Positions 8,755 to 17,922 of a stretch of 48,690 nucleotides of DNA are shown piece after piece. The stretch comes from an uncultured Clostridia bacterium. GTDB lineage: Bacteria; Bacillota; Clostridia; TANB77; CAG-508. The notes below the pieces were generated by a model. That model made no database searches. It saw only the letters and a list, made by a program, of their open reading frames with translations, and had not been told where the DNA came from. How positions within the stretch are numbered: the stretch's first letter is position 1; the number at the start of each line of letters is the position of its first letter. A program made the translations under genes and the position numbers. The DNA is taken from NCBI GenBank assembly GCA_944387445.1, contig CALXEX010000014.1, positions 1 through 48,690 on the forward strand, in the 5' to 3' direction.

Positions 8755-9624
8755 ATGAAAGAAATCTATATAAAAGCAAGAGCAAAAGTAAATTTAAATT
8801 TAGAAATATTAGGAAAAAGAGAAGACAATTATCATAATTTAGAATCTGTATTTCAAAAAATAAATCTATATGATGAAATTTATATAAAGAAAACAGAGAC
8901 AGATGATTTAAAATTAAACATTAATGTGAAGGAATTAGATACAAAAGAAAATATTATATATAAGGCTTATGTAAAATTAAAAGAACAGTACAAAACAATT
9001 AGTGGAATTGAAGTAACTGTTAATAAAAAGATTCCTATGCAAGCAGGAATGGCTGGAGGAAGCACAGATTGTTCTGCATTTATCATTGCTATGAATAAGC
9101 TATTTGACTTAAAGTTAACGAAGAAAGAGATGGAAGCTTTAGGAAAAAGTTTAGGTGCAGATGTTGTTCCCTGTTTTTATAATCAAGCGGTAAAAGCAGA
9201 AGGCATAGGAGAGATTATTACCAATATAGATACGCATTTTAAATATTATATGGTAATCATTAAACCTAAAATTGCTTGTAATACAAAAGAAATGTTTCAA
9301 AAATTAGATACAGAAAAAAGTATACAGCAATTACATACAACAGAAAATATCATAAAAGCATTAGAAAATAAAGATATTCATTTATTAGCCGATAATTTAT
9401 ACAATGTATTTGAAGAAGTTATACAAGAAAAAGAAATGATTCAAAATATAAAAAAAGAATTAATTAAAACTGGAGCATTACAGGCACTAATGACAGGGAC
9501 AGGTTCTTGTGTTTATGGAATATTTAAAGACAAACAATCAGCCAAAGATGCTTATATAGCACTAAAAGATAAATATCAGACATATATCTGTACATCATAT
9601 AATACAGAAAAACAAATATTATAA
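8755..9624 (+). CDS. ispE: 4-diphosphocytidyl-2-C-methyl-D-erythritol kinase
   Basis: A 289-residue GHMP kinase. The N-terminal KARAKVNLNLEILGKREDNYH is the substrate-binding signature of IspE. The GHMP ATP-binding loop PMQAGMAGGSTD lies near residue 93, and LMTGTGSCVYGIF is the C-terminal glycine-rich motif. It phosphorylates CDP-methylerythritol in the MEP pathway, the step between IspD and IspF, both encoded next to it. The ATG at 8755 is the second of two close ATGs behind a GGAAGGA site. It is separated from ispF by the structured leader. Confidence 0.92.
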   Translation: MKEIYIKARAKVNLNLEILGKREDNYHNLESVFQKINLYDEIYIKKTETDDLKLNINVKELDTKENIIYKAYVKLKEQYKTISGIEVTVNKKIPMQAGMAGGSTDCSAFIIAMNKLFDLKLTKKEMEALGKSLGADVVPCFYNQAVKAEGIGEIITNIDTHFKYYMVIIKPKIACNTKEMFQKLDTEKSIQQLHTTENIIKALENKDIHLLADNLYNVFEEVIQEKEMIQNIKKELIKTGALQALMTGTGSCVYGIFKDKQSAKDAYIALKDKYQTYICTSYNTEKQIL

Positions 9625-9697
9625 TTAGATGAATTTACTATAAATGAGGATATTGTTAGTAAACTGACATAAATAAATGAAAAAAGGGGGAAATATT

Positions 9698-10381
9698 TTG
9701 ATCGAAGGAAAAACAGTAACAGCCATTATTTTAGTTGCAGGAAATAGTACAAGATATGGACAAAATAGAAATAAAAATTTTGAAGATGTTAATGGAAAAC
9801 CAGTCATATTTTATAGTATGCATGCATTTGATACCAATAGATATGTTGATAATATTGTGGTAGCAGTAAAACAAGATGAAATGGAAACTGTAAAAGAAAT
9901 CAAGCAAAAAGAAAATTTCAAAAAGCCAATTCATATGGTAGTAGGTGGAAGTTCTAGGAAAGAATCTGTTTACAACTGCTTAAAAGAAACGACTGCAGAT
10001 ATTGTGATTATTCATGATGGTGCAAGACCTGCCATAAAACAAAATTATATTGATAAATGTATAGAAAGTATGAAAGAATTTAAAGGCGTAACCATTGGAG
10101 TAAAATCAAAAGATACCATTAAAATTACAGACGAAAATCAAGTGGTTATAAACACAACTGTAAGAGCTAATACATGGATTGTTCAAACGCCACAATGTTT
10201 TGATAGAAATATATTATTCAATATGCATGAAAAATATAAACATGATGAAGTAACAGATGATTGTATGTTATTGGAAAAAGAAGGATATCCAATAAAAATT
10301 ATTGAAGGAGATTACACCAATATAAAAATTACAACCCATGAGGATATTAATATTATAAAAGAATTTGTAAAACTTACATAA
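9698..10381 (+). CDS. ispD: 2-C-methyl-D-erythritol 4-phosphate cytidylyltransferase
   Basis: The nucleotidyltransferase signature is at the N-terminus (VTAIILVAGNSTRYGQNRNKNF), with VVGGSSRKESVYN and IIHDGARPAI further on, all typical of IspD. It makes CDP-methylerythritol from CTP. A TTG start at 9698 is chosen: GGGGG at 9686-9690 lies 7 bases before it, whereas the upstream in-frame ATG at 9677 has no ribosome binding site and would put the purine tract inside the gene. The TTG start also places the nucleotide-binding loop at the usual distance from the N-terminus. The product has 227 residues. Confidence 0.9.
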   Translation: MIEGKTVTAIILVAGNSTRYGQNRNKNFEDVNGKPVIFYSMHAFDTNRYVDNIVVAVKQDEMETVKEIKQKENFKKPIHMVVGGSSRKESVYNCLKETTADIVIIHDGARPAIKQNYIDKCIESMKEFKGVTIGVKSKDTIKITDENQVVINTTVRANTWIVQTPQCFDRNILFNMHEKYKHDEVTDDCMLLEKEGYPIKIIEGDYTNIKITTHEDINIIKEFVKLT

Positions 10382-10398
10382 AAATTGACATTTCTTGG

Positions 10399-10427
10399 TT
10401 GAAAACAATGTAAAAATGTAGTAAAAT
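10399..10427 (+). promoter_or_regulatory. Sigma-A-type promoter ahead of 10449
   Basis: TTGAAA, 17-bp spacer, TAAAAT, immediately after ispD. An alternative TTGACA at 10385 has a poorer -10. It would drive the small protein at 10449 and possibly the giant gene at 10778. Confidence 0.45.
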
Positions 10428-10448
10428 AATTATGTTAAGGAGATAAGA

Positions 10449-10739
10449 ATGATTAATACATATTTTGATAAAAAAGCTTTAACAGAAGTAGACCAAGTTT
10501 TAAGTATGCTAGAAGATAAAGACCTTGCTAAAATTCCTAATAAAATTATAGAAACGATAAGAACTAACAAGGATAATACATATGAATTAGATATGCAGAA
10601 GTTAGAAAGAGGAGAAATGTTAGAGGATACCAAAAAAGTATTAGGAACCATATATTCTTATTATTTAGCAAGTGAAGATGAAAAAGATGTAATATTTAAA
10701 TTAATAAAAATAAAAAGTGGTGTAAATGAGAAAAAATAG
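10449..10739 (+). CDS. Small conserved-looking protein of unknown function
   Basis: A 96-residue, charged, mostly helical protein. Its internal block KIPNKIIETIRTNKDNTYEL and a C-terminal YSYYLASEDEKDVIFKLIK resemble a family of short hypothetical proteins I recall from low-GC gut Firmicutes, but no function is known to me. A TTAAGGAG site precedes the ATG. It lies 38 bases upstream of the giant repeat-protein gene and may be co-transcribed with it. Confidence 0.7.
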   Translation: MINTYFDKKALTEVDQVLSMLEDKDLAKIPNKIIETIRTNKDNTYELDMQKLERGEMLEDTKKVLGTIYSYYLASEDEKDVIFKLIKIKSGVNEKK

Positions 10740-10777
10740 AAAATTTACATAACAGAAAGAAGTCTAAGAGGTTATCA

Positions 10778-12265
10778 ATGAAGAATATAATTTTTGACGG
10801 AAAATACTACTATCTATTTAGAGCTCTAAATGATGGAGATAAGAAAAATTTAGAAAAAGGAATAGATAGTATACAAACAGATGCTAATAAATATTATCAT
10901 AAATATCAGACATGGGGAAAATATAATGATCATAGTGAAATATCATTAGAAGAAATTTATGACCATGTCAAAATGAAACACAGACAAGATACAAATTGTA
11001 TTTCATTGACACAAGATGCAAATGTGGCATTAACTTATCATACAGAAAATACACAATATGTTGTAATAAAAATATCTCCAGAGCAATTAAAAGATTATTT
11101 GCCAGCTGGAGACTATTTTTTTGATACTATAAAACAACGAGTGGAAGAAGTAGAAAAAGGTTTAAGTGACAATGATCAAGTAGCTGGCATCTTAAAGAAA
11201 ATAGAAAATGCAGAAAATATTACGCAAATTAGAAAAATACTAAAAAATGAGAATCCTTCTTTACAAACAGATTCTATCAATGAAAGACAATACTTAACAT
11301 ATGATGAACAAATAAGAATGAGCAAAGTAAATGCAAAATTAAAAGTATTAGAGTATCATGGATTAATTGGAAATATAATAACAGGCGTTCCCAATATACA
11401 GATATTACAAACAATGGGAAATGCATATACATCATCTGAATATATTCATTATGGTGATATATCAAGTGAATCGGTTATACATTGTCCAAAAATATTTATG
11501 GATATGTTTGCATTATTGCAACAAGCAGAGACAAAAGGTCTCTATACAGAAGATATTCAGAGATTAAATAATAAATTATTAGAATTATTAAATGAATATC
11601 ATCGTAAAGATCGTCAAATGCCATCTATTGCTGAAATCACATTTTTAGAGCAAGAATATGAAAATAAATCAAAGCAAATGAAAGATGTAAGCATAGAAAG
11701 AGCTTATGAATTAACAAAAGGAAAAATTAGTCATCATGAAGTAAATATGCAAGCAAAAGCAATTTATTGTTTATCAGAAATGCTATTAAGGAAAAAAGCA
11801 CTTATAGAATTTTTAAAGAAAGTTTTTCCGGAAGAACAAGACATAGAAAAAATATTAGAAGATGCATATTGTATTAATTCAGAATTAACAATTAAGCAAA
11901 ATAGAAGAGGATATAAGTTAAGCAATACAGTAAATTTATTTATTGAAAAAAATGGATATGAATTAAGCAAAGAAAATACAAAAGCTTTATTGGAGAGTGT
12001 TTCAGCATTAACTGTAGATCAGCTATTAGAAGTATTTAATAATGGTATGAGTTCAGGTGAAATAGAAAAACTATTAATAGAAACAAGAAAAGAAACAGAA
12101 AGAATACAAATGCCAACAAGAACACCTGAGTATACAAAATATATGGTTGAAGCTATCATTGAGGGATACAATTGGAAAGAATGTAGAACTTTAACACGGA
12201 AGAGAAAAAAATACACTTGCCAGAAAAATTGCGATAACAGGGATAGAAGAAGGAAAATTACATAA
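10778..12265 (+). CDS. Giant repeat protein, N-terminal part (frame breaks at CGG 12197)
   Basis: These 495 codons are the first segment of a gene that continues in the +1 frame to 15698; restored length is about 1,639 residues. Residues ~8-115 show a possible ADP-ribosyltransferase-like pattern: LFRAL (arginine), then CISLTQDANVALTY resembling the STS/'vA' strand. A later NAYTSSEYIHYGDISSE resembles the terminal glutamate strand. This is inference from motif shape only. Residues ~300-470 are helical. The last ~22 codons after CGG look non-native (TRKRKKYTCQKNCDNRDRR), and the +1 frame from 12198 (GREKNTLARKIAI) continues the repeat homology. Confidence 0.75.
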   Translation: MKNIIFDGKYYYLFRALNDGDKKNLEKGIDSIQTDANKYYHKYQTWGKYNDHSEISLEEIYDHVKMKHRQDTNCISLTQDANVALTYHTENTQYVVIKISPEQLKDYLPAGDYFFDTIKQRVEEVEKGLSDNDQVAGILKKIENAENITQIRKILKNENPSLQTDSINERQYLTYDEQIRMSKVNAKLKVLEYHGLIGNIITGVPNIQILQTMGNAYTSSEYIHYGDISSESVIHCPKIFMDMFALLQQAETKGLYTEDIQRLNNKLLELLNEYHRKDRQMPSIAEITFLEQEYENKSKQMKDVSIERAYELTKGKISHHEVNMQAKAIYCLSEMLLRKKALIEFLKKVFPEEQDIEKILEDAYCINSELTIKQNRRGYKLSNTVNLFIEKNGYELSKENTKALLESVSALTVDQLLEVFNNGMSSGEIEKLLIETRKETERIQMPTRTPEYTKYMVEAIIEGYNWKECRTLTRKRKKYTCQKNCDNRDRRRKIT

Positions 12266-15200
12266 CTTATATCAAACGATAAAAACAATGGTTATAGGTG
12301 GAACTAAATTTAATAATGATGAAATTTTGGCTATTATCATGAACATGGCAATTGATAAGAAATTGGGTGAGGTTTCCTATTCTGAATTGCTAAAAATGAA
12401 TCAGCGAGAAATGAGCAAAACTTTATGGGAAAACATAGATGAAATGCAACCAGTAATCAATCCGATTACATTAGATTTATTAATGAGAAGAGGACAAGCG
12501 ATTGCAAAATTAAAAGAAGATGTTTTAGCATATGGTGTACCAAAAGAAATTTTAGAAGAAAAAGATATTAGAAATATATATACAGCCAAGCAAATAGTAG
12601 ATAATTATGTTTTTGATAAAGAATTGGATACAAAGGAAAAAGGGATAATCATCCAAGTGTTATTGAAAAATACATGTTTAAATACTAGTGGAAAATGTTA
12701 TTTAGCTAAAGTATTAGAATATTTAGAAAGAGAAGGATATACAGAACAAGAAAGATATGGGATTTTAATAAATTCTGCAATTTTGAGTGGTAATGGAAAT
12801 GAAATAGGATATAGTTATGAAACAATATTAACAAATCCTAATAAATTATTAGAATACTTGCGAAAAGGAAATGGAAAATTTCCAATAAATGTAGGTAATA
12901 CGGCAATGGTATTAGCAAAAATGAAAACTTTAACAGAACAAGATGAAAACCAAATAAAGCAAGAACTATTAAATTTGGGTATACCTCAAGAGCTAATTGA
13001 TACGAGAGATATAAAAAATCTATTTGTTGCAAAACAAATTGTAGAAGGATATCATTTTCAAAAGCCATTAGAACCAAAAGAAATAGGTGTATTGATACGA
13101 ACATTATTGATGAATATATCTTTAGATAAGAGCCGACAAGGTAATGAAAATTTATCAAAAACATTAGGAATCATGTTAAAAGAAGGATTGGTAGACCAAG
13201 AAATATATGGTACTTTATTAAATATGGCGATAGGAAGTAGCTGGAAGGAAATAGGATATACTTATGGGAATGTTATAAGAAATAGAGATATATTATTAGA
13301 AGTATTAGAAAAATATGAAGGTAGACTTCCTACAAAAATAAGTGATATAACATTGTTAGTAGCAAATATGAATTTGCTAACAGAACAAGAAGGAGAAAGA
13401 TTAAGAGAAGAATCTATAAGACTAGGAATTGAAAAAGAATTTATTGATAAAAAAGATATTCGAAATATTTACATAGCGAAACAAATCATAGATGGATATA
13501 CGTTTGAAAGAGAATTAGAGGAAAAAGAAAAAGGTATATTAATGAAAAATTTGCTTAGAAGTAATTTATTAAATAAAACACCTTCTTTACCAAGTGCATT
13601 AGAAACTTTGGAGAGAGAAGGATTTGATGCACAAGAAGCTTATGGGATTTTAATAAACTTAGCAATAAAAGGAAATGGTAAAGAAGTAGAATATGACTAT
13701 GAAAAAGTACTAGCTAGTAATAGTAAATTAGTAGATGTATTAAAAACATACAAAGGAAAATTGCAATCTAAAGTTAGTGACTTATCTATATTAATTGTCA
13801 AGATGAATGCATTAACAAAACAAGATGAGGAAGATATAAAGAATGAATTGTTGGCATTAGATATACCAGCTAGTTGGATAGAGAGTAGAGATATAAAAAA
13901 CATGTATATTGCAAAACAAATTATTGATGGATATGATTTTCAAATATCTTTATCTCCACGAAATAAAAAAGATTTGTACATGATGATACTGGGAACAACA
14001 ATATTAACAAAGAATTATTATGGTAATTTATCAATTTTAATGAAAAATCTTGAACTATCAGGATTCACGGAACAAGAAATCTATGGTATGATTATGAATT
14101 TAGGAATTAACGAAAATATCGTAGAATATAGTGGATATGGATATAATGATTTATTATTGAAAACATATAAAGTTAAAGACCTTCCTAAATATAAAGGAAA
14201 AATAAGAACAAAGATTACAACAGGAGATCTTATAAAAGCACATAGCATGAATTTAAGTGAAGAAGAAATTGAGGAATTACGAACAGAATATGAAAAATTA
14301 GGAATATCTAGAGAGTTTTTAGAAATAAAGGATATTAGAAATCTATATACAGCTATGGAAATTGTAAATCGATATAATTTTGCAGAAGCAATTTCGGATA
14401 CACAAAAAAGAGGCTTATTGCAATGCATATTAAGTAATTCTGTGTTAAATAAAGGAAATAATGGTAAGCTAATGGAATTATTTAAAGAATTAGAAGAAAT
14501 TGGATTAACAGAGCAAGAAGGATGCGGAGCAATCATTAATTTAGGAGTAAATAAACATGTCGTACCATATACAGGATATGGATATCAGAAATTATTAAAT
14601 AGTAGAAAAGAAGCAATAAAAATGGTTGAATATAAAGATGAAATGGATACTAAAGTAGATAAATTTACAATCCAACTTGCTGAAATTGATAGCTTATCTT
14701 CCGAAGAAATAAAAAGATTAAAACAAGAATGTGAAGATTTAGGAATATCCAAAGCACTTATTGACCAAAAAGATATTAATAACTTATATATGGCTAAGAG
14801 AATATGTGAACAATATCATTTTGAAGAAAAGTTATCTAGAGAAGAAGAATCTGCTATCATACAATCTATTCTAGGAAATTCCTTATTAGATGATAATACG
14901 CCTAGAATATTATTATTATCATTAATAAAAAAACTAAATCGTATAGGTCTAACAGAACAAGAAATTTATGGAACAATCATCAATTTAGCAATAAAAGGTA
15001 AAGTAATAGAGGAAAAAGGATATGGATATCAAGATTTATTGACAAAAAGTAATAGAGTTTTAGCGTTAGCACAATATAAAGAAAAAATAGATAGCAGAGT
15101 TGACCCATTAACTGTTTTACAAGCAAAAGTGAGCTATTTATCACAAGACGAAATGAATGCAATAAAAAAGATATATGAAGATTATGGAATTTCTAGAGAG

Positions 15201-15500
15201 TTTATAGAAAAGAAAGATGATAGAAATTTGTATTTGGCATATCAAATGGTTAATGGATATCAGCCAGAAGACAAAAGAGGGATATTGTATGCTTTACTTA
15301 CTCCATCGGCTTTAGATAAGGGAAAAGTACAAATATTAAAATTAGTACAAAGTTTATGCCAAATAGGATTAACACCCAAACAAGCATATGGAGCCATTAC
15401 AAATTTAGCAATTAATGGAAGAATAATTTCTAAAGGAGGATACAACTATTCTTCTATATTACTTAGTTCCAAAAAAGTATTAGAATTATCTCCATATATA
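12127..15500 (+). repeat. Eight tandem coding repeats of about 441-447 bp
   Basis: The aspartate codon of the DI-x-N-x-Y-x-A motif falls at 12564, 13008, 13455, 13890, 14331, 14772 and 15216, giving spacings of 444, 447, 435, 441, 441 and 444 bases. A degenerate earlier unit (YTKYMVEAIIEGY) lies at about 12130-12170. The repeats are diverged at DNA level and conserved mainly in protein, so the array is old and under selection. Confidence 0.85.
12197..12199 (+). other. In-frame CGG at a +1 frameshift point
   Basis: The incoming frame reads TTA ACA CGG AAG. Skipping the C gives TTA ACA GGA AGA GAA AAA and joins the frame used from 12198 to 15698. A run of seven A at 12205-12211 could also explain the shift by a one-base insertion. 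The CGG reading aligns better with the repeats (REK against KEK in the next unit). The same pattern recurs at 18733 and 27808. Confidence 0.55.
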
Positions 15501-15698
15501 GATGAGATAGAGACAGAGGTTACAGCAGAAACCATAGAAAAAGCGAAAACAAAATCGAGAAAAATCATGAAAAATGCAGTAAAGAAATTAAAGAAGGATG
15601 GAAATTTAGATGATATAAAGAAAACAATGCAAAAATTACAAGATATGACTTTAGAACAGACACAAGAAGAAAAGAAAAAATCAGGTGTGGATAGATAA
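12288..15698 (+). CDS. Giant repeat protein, C-terminal part with tandem ~147-residue repeats
   Basis: 1,136 codons run from the first ATG of this frame. The coding signal actually begins at 12198, inside the preceding frame, so this is not an independent gene. Seven full repeats are visible, each with the motif KDIRNLYxAKQIVDGY followed by a helical stretch, TEQEIYGxIINLAI and a GYGY..LL segment. An eighth unit spans the frameshift. There is no signal peptide, membrane segment or cysteine pattern, so an all-helical solenoid-like cytosolic protein is likely. The C-terminal ~55 residues are a Lys/Glu-rich tail. The family is not recognised. No strong ribosome binding site precedes 12288, which favours fusion over reinitiation. 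Confidence 0.8.
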   Translation: MVIGGTKFNNDEILAIIMNMAIDKKLGEVSYSELLKMNQREMSKTLWENIDEMQPVINPITLDLLMRRGQAIAKLKEDVLAYGVPKEILEEKDIRNIYTAKQIVDNYVFDKELDTKEKGIIIQVLLKNTCLNTSGKCYLAKVLEYLEREGYTEQERYGILINSAILSGNGNEIGYSYETILTNPNKLLEYLRKGNGKFPINVGNTAMVLAKMKTLTEQDENQIKQELLNLGIPQELIDTRDIKNLFVAKQIVEGYHFQKPLEPKEIGVLIRTLLMNISLDKSRQGNENLSKTLGIMLKEGLVDQEIYGTLLNMAIGSSWKEIGYTYGNVIRNRDILLEVLEKYEGRLPTKISDITLLVANMNLLTEQEGERLREESIRLGIEKEFIDKKDIRNIYIAKQIIDGYTFERELEEKEKGILMKNLLRSNLLNKTPSLPSALETLEREGFDAQEAYGILINLAIKGNGKEVEYDYEKVLASNSKLVDVLKTYKGKLQSKVSDLSILIVKMNALTKQDEEDIKNELLALDIPASWIESRDIKNMYIAKQIIDGYDFQISLSPRNKKDLYMMILGTTILTKNYYGNLSILMKNLELSGFTEQEIYGMIMNLGINENIVEYSGYGYNDLLLKTYKVKDLPKYKGKIRTKITTGDLIKAHSMNLSEEEIEELRTEYEKLGISREFLEIKDIRNLYTAMEIVNRYNFAEAISDTQKRGLLQCILSNSVLNKGNNGKLMELFKELEEIGLTEQEGCGAIINLGVNKHVVPYTGYGYQKLLNSRKEAIKMVEYKDEMDTKVDKFTIQLAEIDSLSSEEIKRLKQECEDLGISKALIDQKDINNLYMAKRICEQYHFEEKLSREEESAIIQSILGNSLLDDNTPRILLLSLIKKLNRIGLTEQEIYGTIINLAIKGKVIEEKGYGYQDLLTKSNRVLALAQYKEKIDSRVDPLTVLQAKVSYLSQDEMNAIKKIYEDYGISREFIEKKDDRNLYLAYQMVNGYQPEDKRGILYALLTPSALDKGKVQILKLVQSLCQIGLTPKQAYGAITNLAINGRIISKGGYNYSSILLSSKKVLELSPYIDEIETEVTAETIEKAKTKSRKIMKNAVKKLKKDGNLDDIKKTMQKLQDMTLEQTQEEKKKSGVDR

Positions 15699-15721
15699 TG
15701 GTATAAATTTCATATAATTAT

Positions 15722-15750
15722 TTGACCAAAGCCCTTTTATGCTATATAAT
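15722..15750 (+). promoter_or_regulatory. Near-consensus sigma-A promoter for purH
   Basis: TTGACC, a 17-bp spacer and a perfect TATAAT lie 66 bp upstream of the purH ATG. No purine riboswitch or PurR-type box was recognised in the leader. Confidence 0.75.
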
Positions 15751-15816
15751 AGTAGTGCATTGTAAATATTTAAGCCAAATATGGAATATAAATTATAGAA
15801 TTTTAAGGAGGTAATT

Positions 15817-17364
15817 ATGAAAGCATTAATTAGCGTTTCAGACAAAAGCGGAATTGTAGAGTTTGCAAAAGAATTAGAAAAATTAGGAGTTGAGATTGTA
15901 TCAACAGGTGGAACATACAAAAAGCTAAAAGAAAACAATGTAAAAGTAACAGAAATCTCTGACTATACAGGATTTCCAGAATGTTTAGATGGAAGAGTAA
16001 AAACACTTCATCCAAAAGTACATGCAGGAATACTAGCCATGAGAAGTAATCCAAATCATATGGAACAATTGGAAGAATTAAATGTAGATACCATTGACTT
16101 TGTAGTTGTTAACTTATATCCATTTAAACAAACGATTTTAAAAGAAGGTGTAAAAAGAGAAGAAGCAATTGAAAATATTGACATTGGTGGACCTACTATG
16201 CTTAGAAGCGCTGCTAAAAATTACCAAGATGTTACGGTTATAACAGATCCAAATGATTATGAAAAAGTGTTAAATGAATTAAAAGAAAATGGACAAGTAT
16301 CATTAGATACAAAATTCTATTTAATGAATAAAGTATTTGAACATACAGCAAGCTATGATGCGATGATATGTAAATACTTAAAAGAAGAAAGAAAAGATAA
16401 TTCATTACCACAAGAATTAACATTAACATATGAAAAAGTAGAAGAAATGCGTTATGGAGAAAACCCACATCAAATTGGTGCATTATATAAAGAAATTGGA
16501 AAATGTGAAGGTTCTCTAACCATTGCAAAACAATTAAATGGAAAACAATTATCATTTAATAACATTAATGACACAAATGGTGCATTAGAATTATTAAAAG
16601 AATTTGATGAACCAACTGTTGTTGCATGTAAACATGGAAATCCATGTGGAGTGGGAAGCAGTAGTGACATTTATGAAGCATGGAAAAAAGCTTTTGAAGC
16701 TGACAAAACTTCAATCTTTGGAGGAATTGTTGTAGCAAATAGAGAAATTACAAAAGCAATTGCACAAGAAATGAAAGAAATATTCTTAGAGGTAATTGTT
16801 GCTCCATCATATGAACCAGAAGCTTTAGAAATATTACAAACAAAGAAAAATGTAAGAGTATTAGAATTACCATCTATTACAGTAAAACAACCAGAAAATG
16901 CTTTAGATATTAAGAAAATCAATGGTGGAATTATTGTACAATCAATTGATTCAAAATTATTAGATGATTATAAAGTGGTAACAGATAGAAAACCAACAGA
17001 TAAAGAATTAGAAGATTTGTTATTTACATGGAAAATTGTAAAATATGTAAAATCAAATGGAATAGCACTTGGAAAAGATAAACAATCAATCGGAATTGGA
17101 CCTGGACAAGTAAATAGAATTTGGGCTACTGAGCAATCAGTAGAACATGCAGAAGAATTAATTGGAGAAGGTGTAACCAAAGGAGCTGTTCTTGCATCAG
17201 ACGCATTCTTCCCATTCTCAGATTGTGTAGAATCTGCACATAAAGCTGGAATTACAGCAATTATTCAACCAGGTGGTTCTATAAGAGACCAAGATTCAAT
17301 TGATAAATGTAATGAATATGGAATTGCCATGATTTTCACAGGAATGAGACATTTTAGACATTAA
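15817..17364 (+). CDS. purH: Bifunctional AICAR transformylase / IMP cyclohydrolase
   Basis: The 515-residue length is exact for PurH, which catalyses the last two steps of IMP synthesis. The N-terminal MGS-like cyclohydrolase domain reads ALISVSDKSGIVEFAKEL and STGGTYK. The transformylase domain shows MRYGENPHQ, CKHGNPCGVG, SIFGGIV and the invariant C-terminal GMRHFRH. A perfect GGAGG precedes the ATG. It has its own promoter and terminator, so it is transcribed alone and not in a pur operon. Its product IMP feeds GuaB (47479). Confidence 0.97.
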   Translation: MKALISVSDKSGIVEFAKELEKLGVEIVSTGGTYKKLKENNVKVTEISDYTGFPECLDGRVKTLHPKVHAGILAMRSNPNHMEQLEELNVDTIDFVVVNLYPFKQTILKEGVKREEAIENIDIGGPTMLRSAAKNYQDVTVITDPNDYEKVLNELKENGQVSLDTKFYLMNKVFEHTASYDAMICKYLKEERKDNSLPQELTLTYEKVEEMRYGENPHQIGALYKEIGKCEGSLTIAKQLNGKQLSFNNINDTNGALELLKEFDEPTVVACKHGNPCGVGSSSDIYEAWKKAFEADKTSIFGGIVVANREITKAIAQEMKEIFLEVIVAPSYEPEALEILQTKKNVRVLELPSITVKQPENALDIKKINGGIIVQSIDSKLLDDYKVVTDRKPTDKELEDLLFTWKIVKYVKSNGIALGKDKQSIGIGPGQVNRIWATEQSVEHAEELIGEGVTKGAVLASDAFFPFSDCVESAHKAGITAIIQPGGSIRDQDSIDKCNEYGIAMIFTGMRHFRH

Positions 17365-17372
17365 TATTATTT

Positions 17373-17409
17373 ATCAGTAGATAGAAAAAATATCTGCTGA
17401 TATTTTTTA
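17373..17409 (+). terminator. Rho-independent terminator after purH
   Basis: ATCAGTAGATA pairs with TATCTGCTGAT (one G-T pair) around a GAAAAAA loop, followed by ATTTTTTA. It starts 9 bases after the stop codon. Confidence 0.85.
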
Positions 17410-17431
17410 TTAAAAGATACATGATATATGA

Positions 17432-17460
17432 TTGCCATTTCTAATAATAAATGGTAAAAT
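17432..17460 (+). promoter_or_regulatory. Sigma-A-type promoter for the ACT-protein gene
   Basis: TTGCCA, 17-bp spacer, TAAAAT, directly after the purH terminator and 45 bp ahead of the next start codon. Confidence 0.55.
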
Positions 17461-17505
17461 GGCTATGAATAATAGAATATAGTAAAAAATTAAAGGAGGA
17501 GTATT

Positions 17506-17901
17506 ATGGATGTAAAAGAAGCTATTCCTAAGAGTATTGCAACAGTTATGAAAGGAACTTATGTATATGTAAAAACAGATAAATTAGAAAAACCAGATAT
17601 TCACTTTATGGTTTCAAAAGACAAAGATGAAATCACGGTTGTAACTGAAAAAGCAAATGTAGAAAAATTAAATGCATTAGAAATTGTGGGAGATTATAAA
17701 TTGATTGAATTTAAACCAGCTGTACCATTTCAAACAGTAGGATTCTTAGCTAAAATCGCTGAAGTAATTGCTAACCAAGGTATGAATATATTAATTGTTT
17801 CGACTTTTTCAAAAGATTATATTATGATAAAAGAAGAACTTTTAGAAAAAGGAATTCAAGCATTAAAAGATACTGGATTTCCAATAGAATATGAAGGATA
17901 A
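17506..17901 (+). CDS. ACT-domain protein
   Basis: A 131-residue protein. The C-terminal half has an ACT-like betaalphabetabetaalphabeta pattern beginning VPFQTVGFLAKIAEVIANQGMNILIVSTF, where a ligand-binding glycine and the helix of ACT_7/CASTOR-like domains would lie. The first half (TYVYVKTDKLEKPDIHFMVSKD) resembles the companion ACT-like half of this family. Such proteins bind amino acids or other small ligands and usually act as sensors. No partner enzyme is fused. It has a GGAGGAG site and sits ahead of an HD hydrolase gene. Confidence 0.8.
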   Translation: MDVKEAIPKSIATVMKGTYVYVKTDKLEKPDIHFMVSKDKDEITVVTEKANVEKLNALEIVGDYKLIEFKPAVPFQTVGFLAKIAEVIANQGMNILIVSTFSKDYIMIKEELLEKGIQALKDTGFPIEYEG

Positions 17902-17922
17902 ATAATTAAAAGGAAGGAAAAC

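Noticed and set aside
12205..12211. Seven-A run as the cause of the giant-gene frameshift
   Set aside because: A one-A insertion would also restore the frame, but the CGG reading gives better alignment with the next repeat unit and matches two other sites. I keep the A-run only as an alternative.
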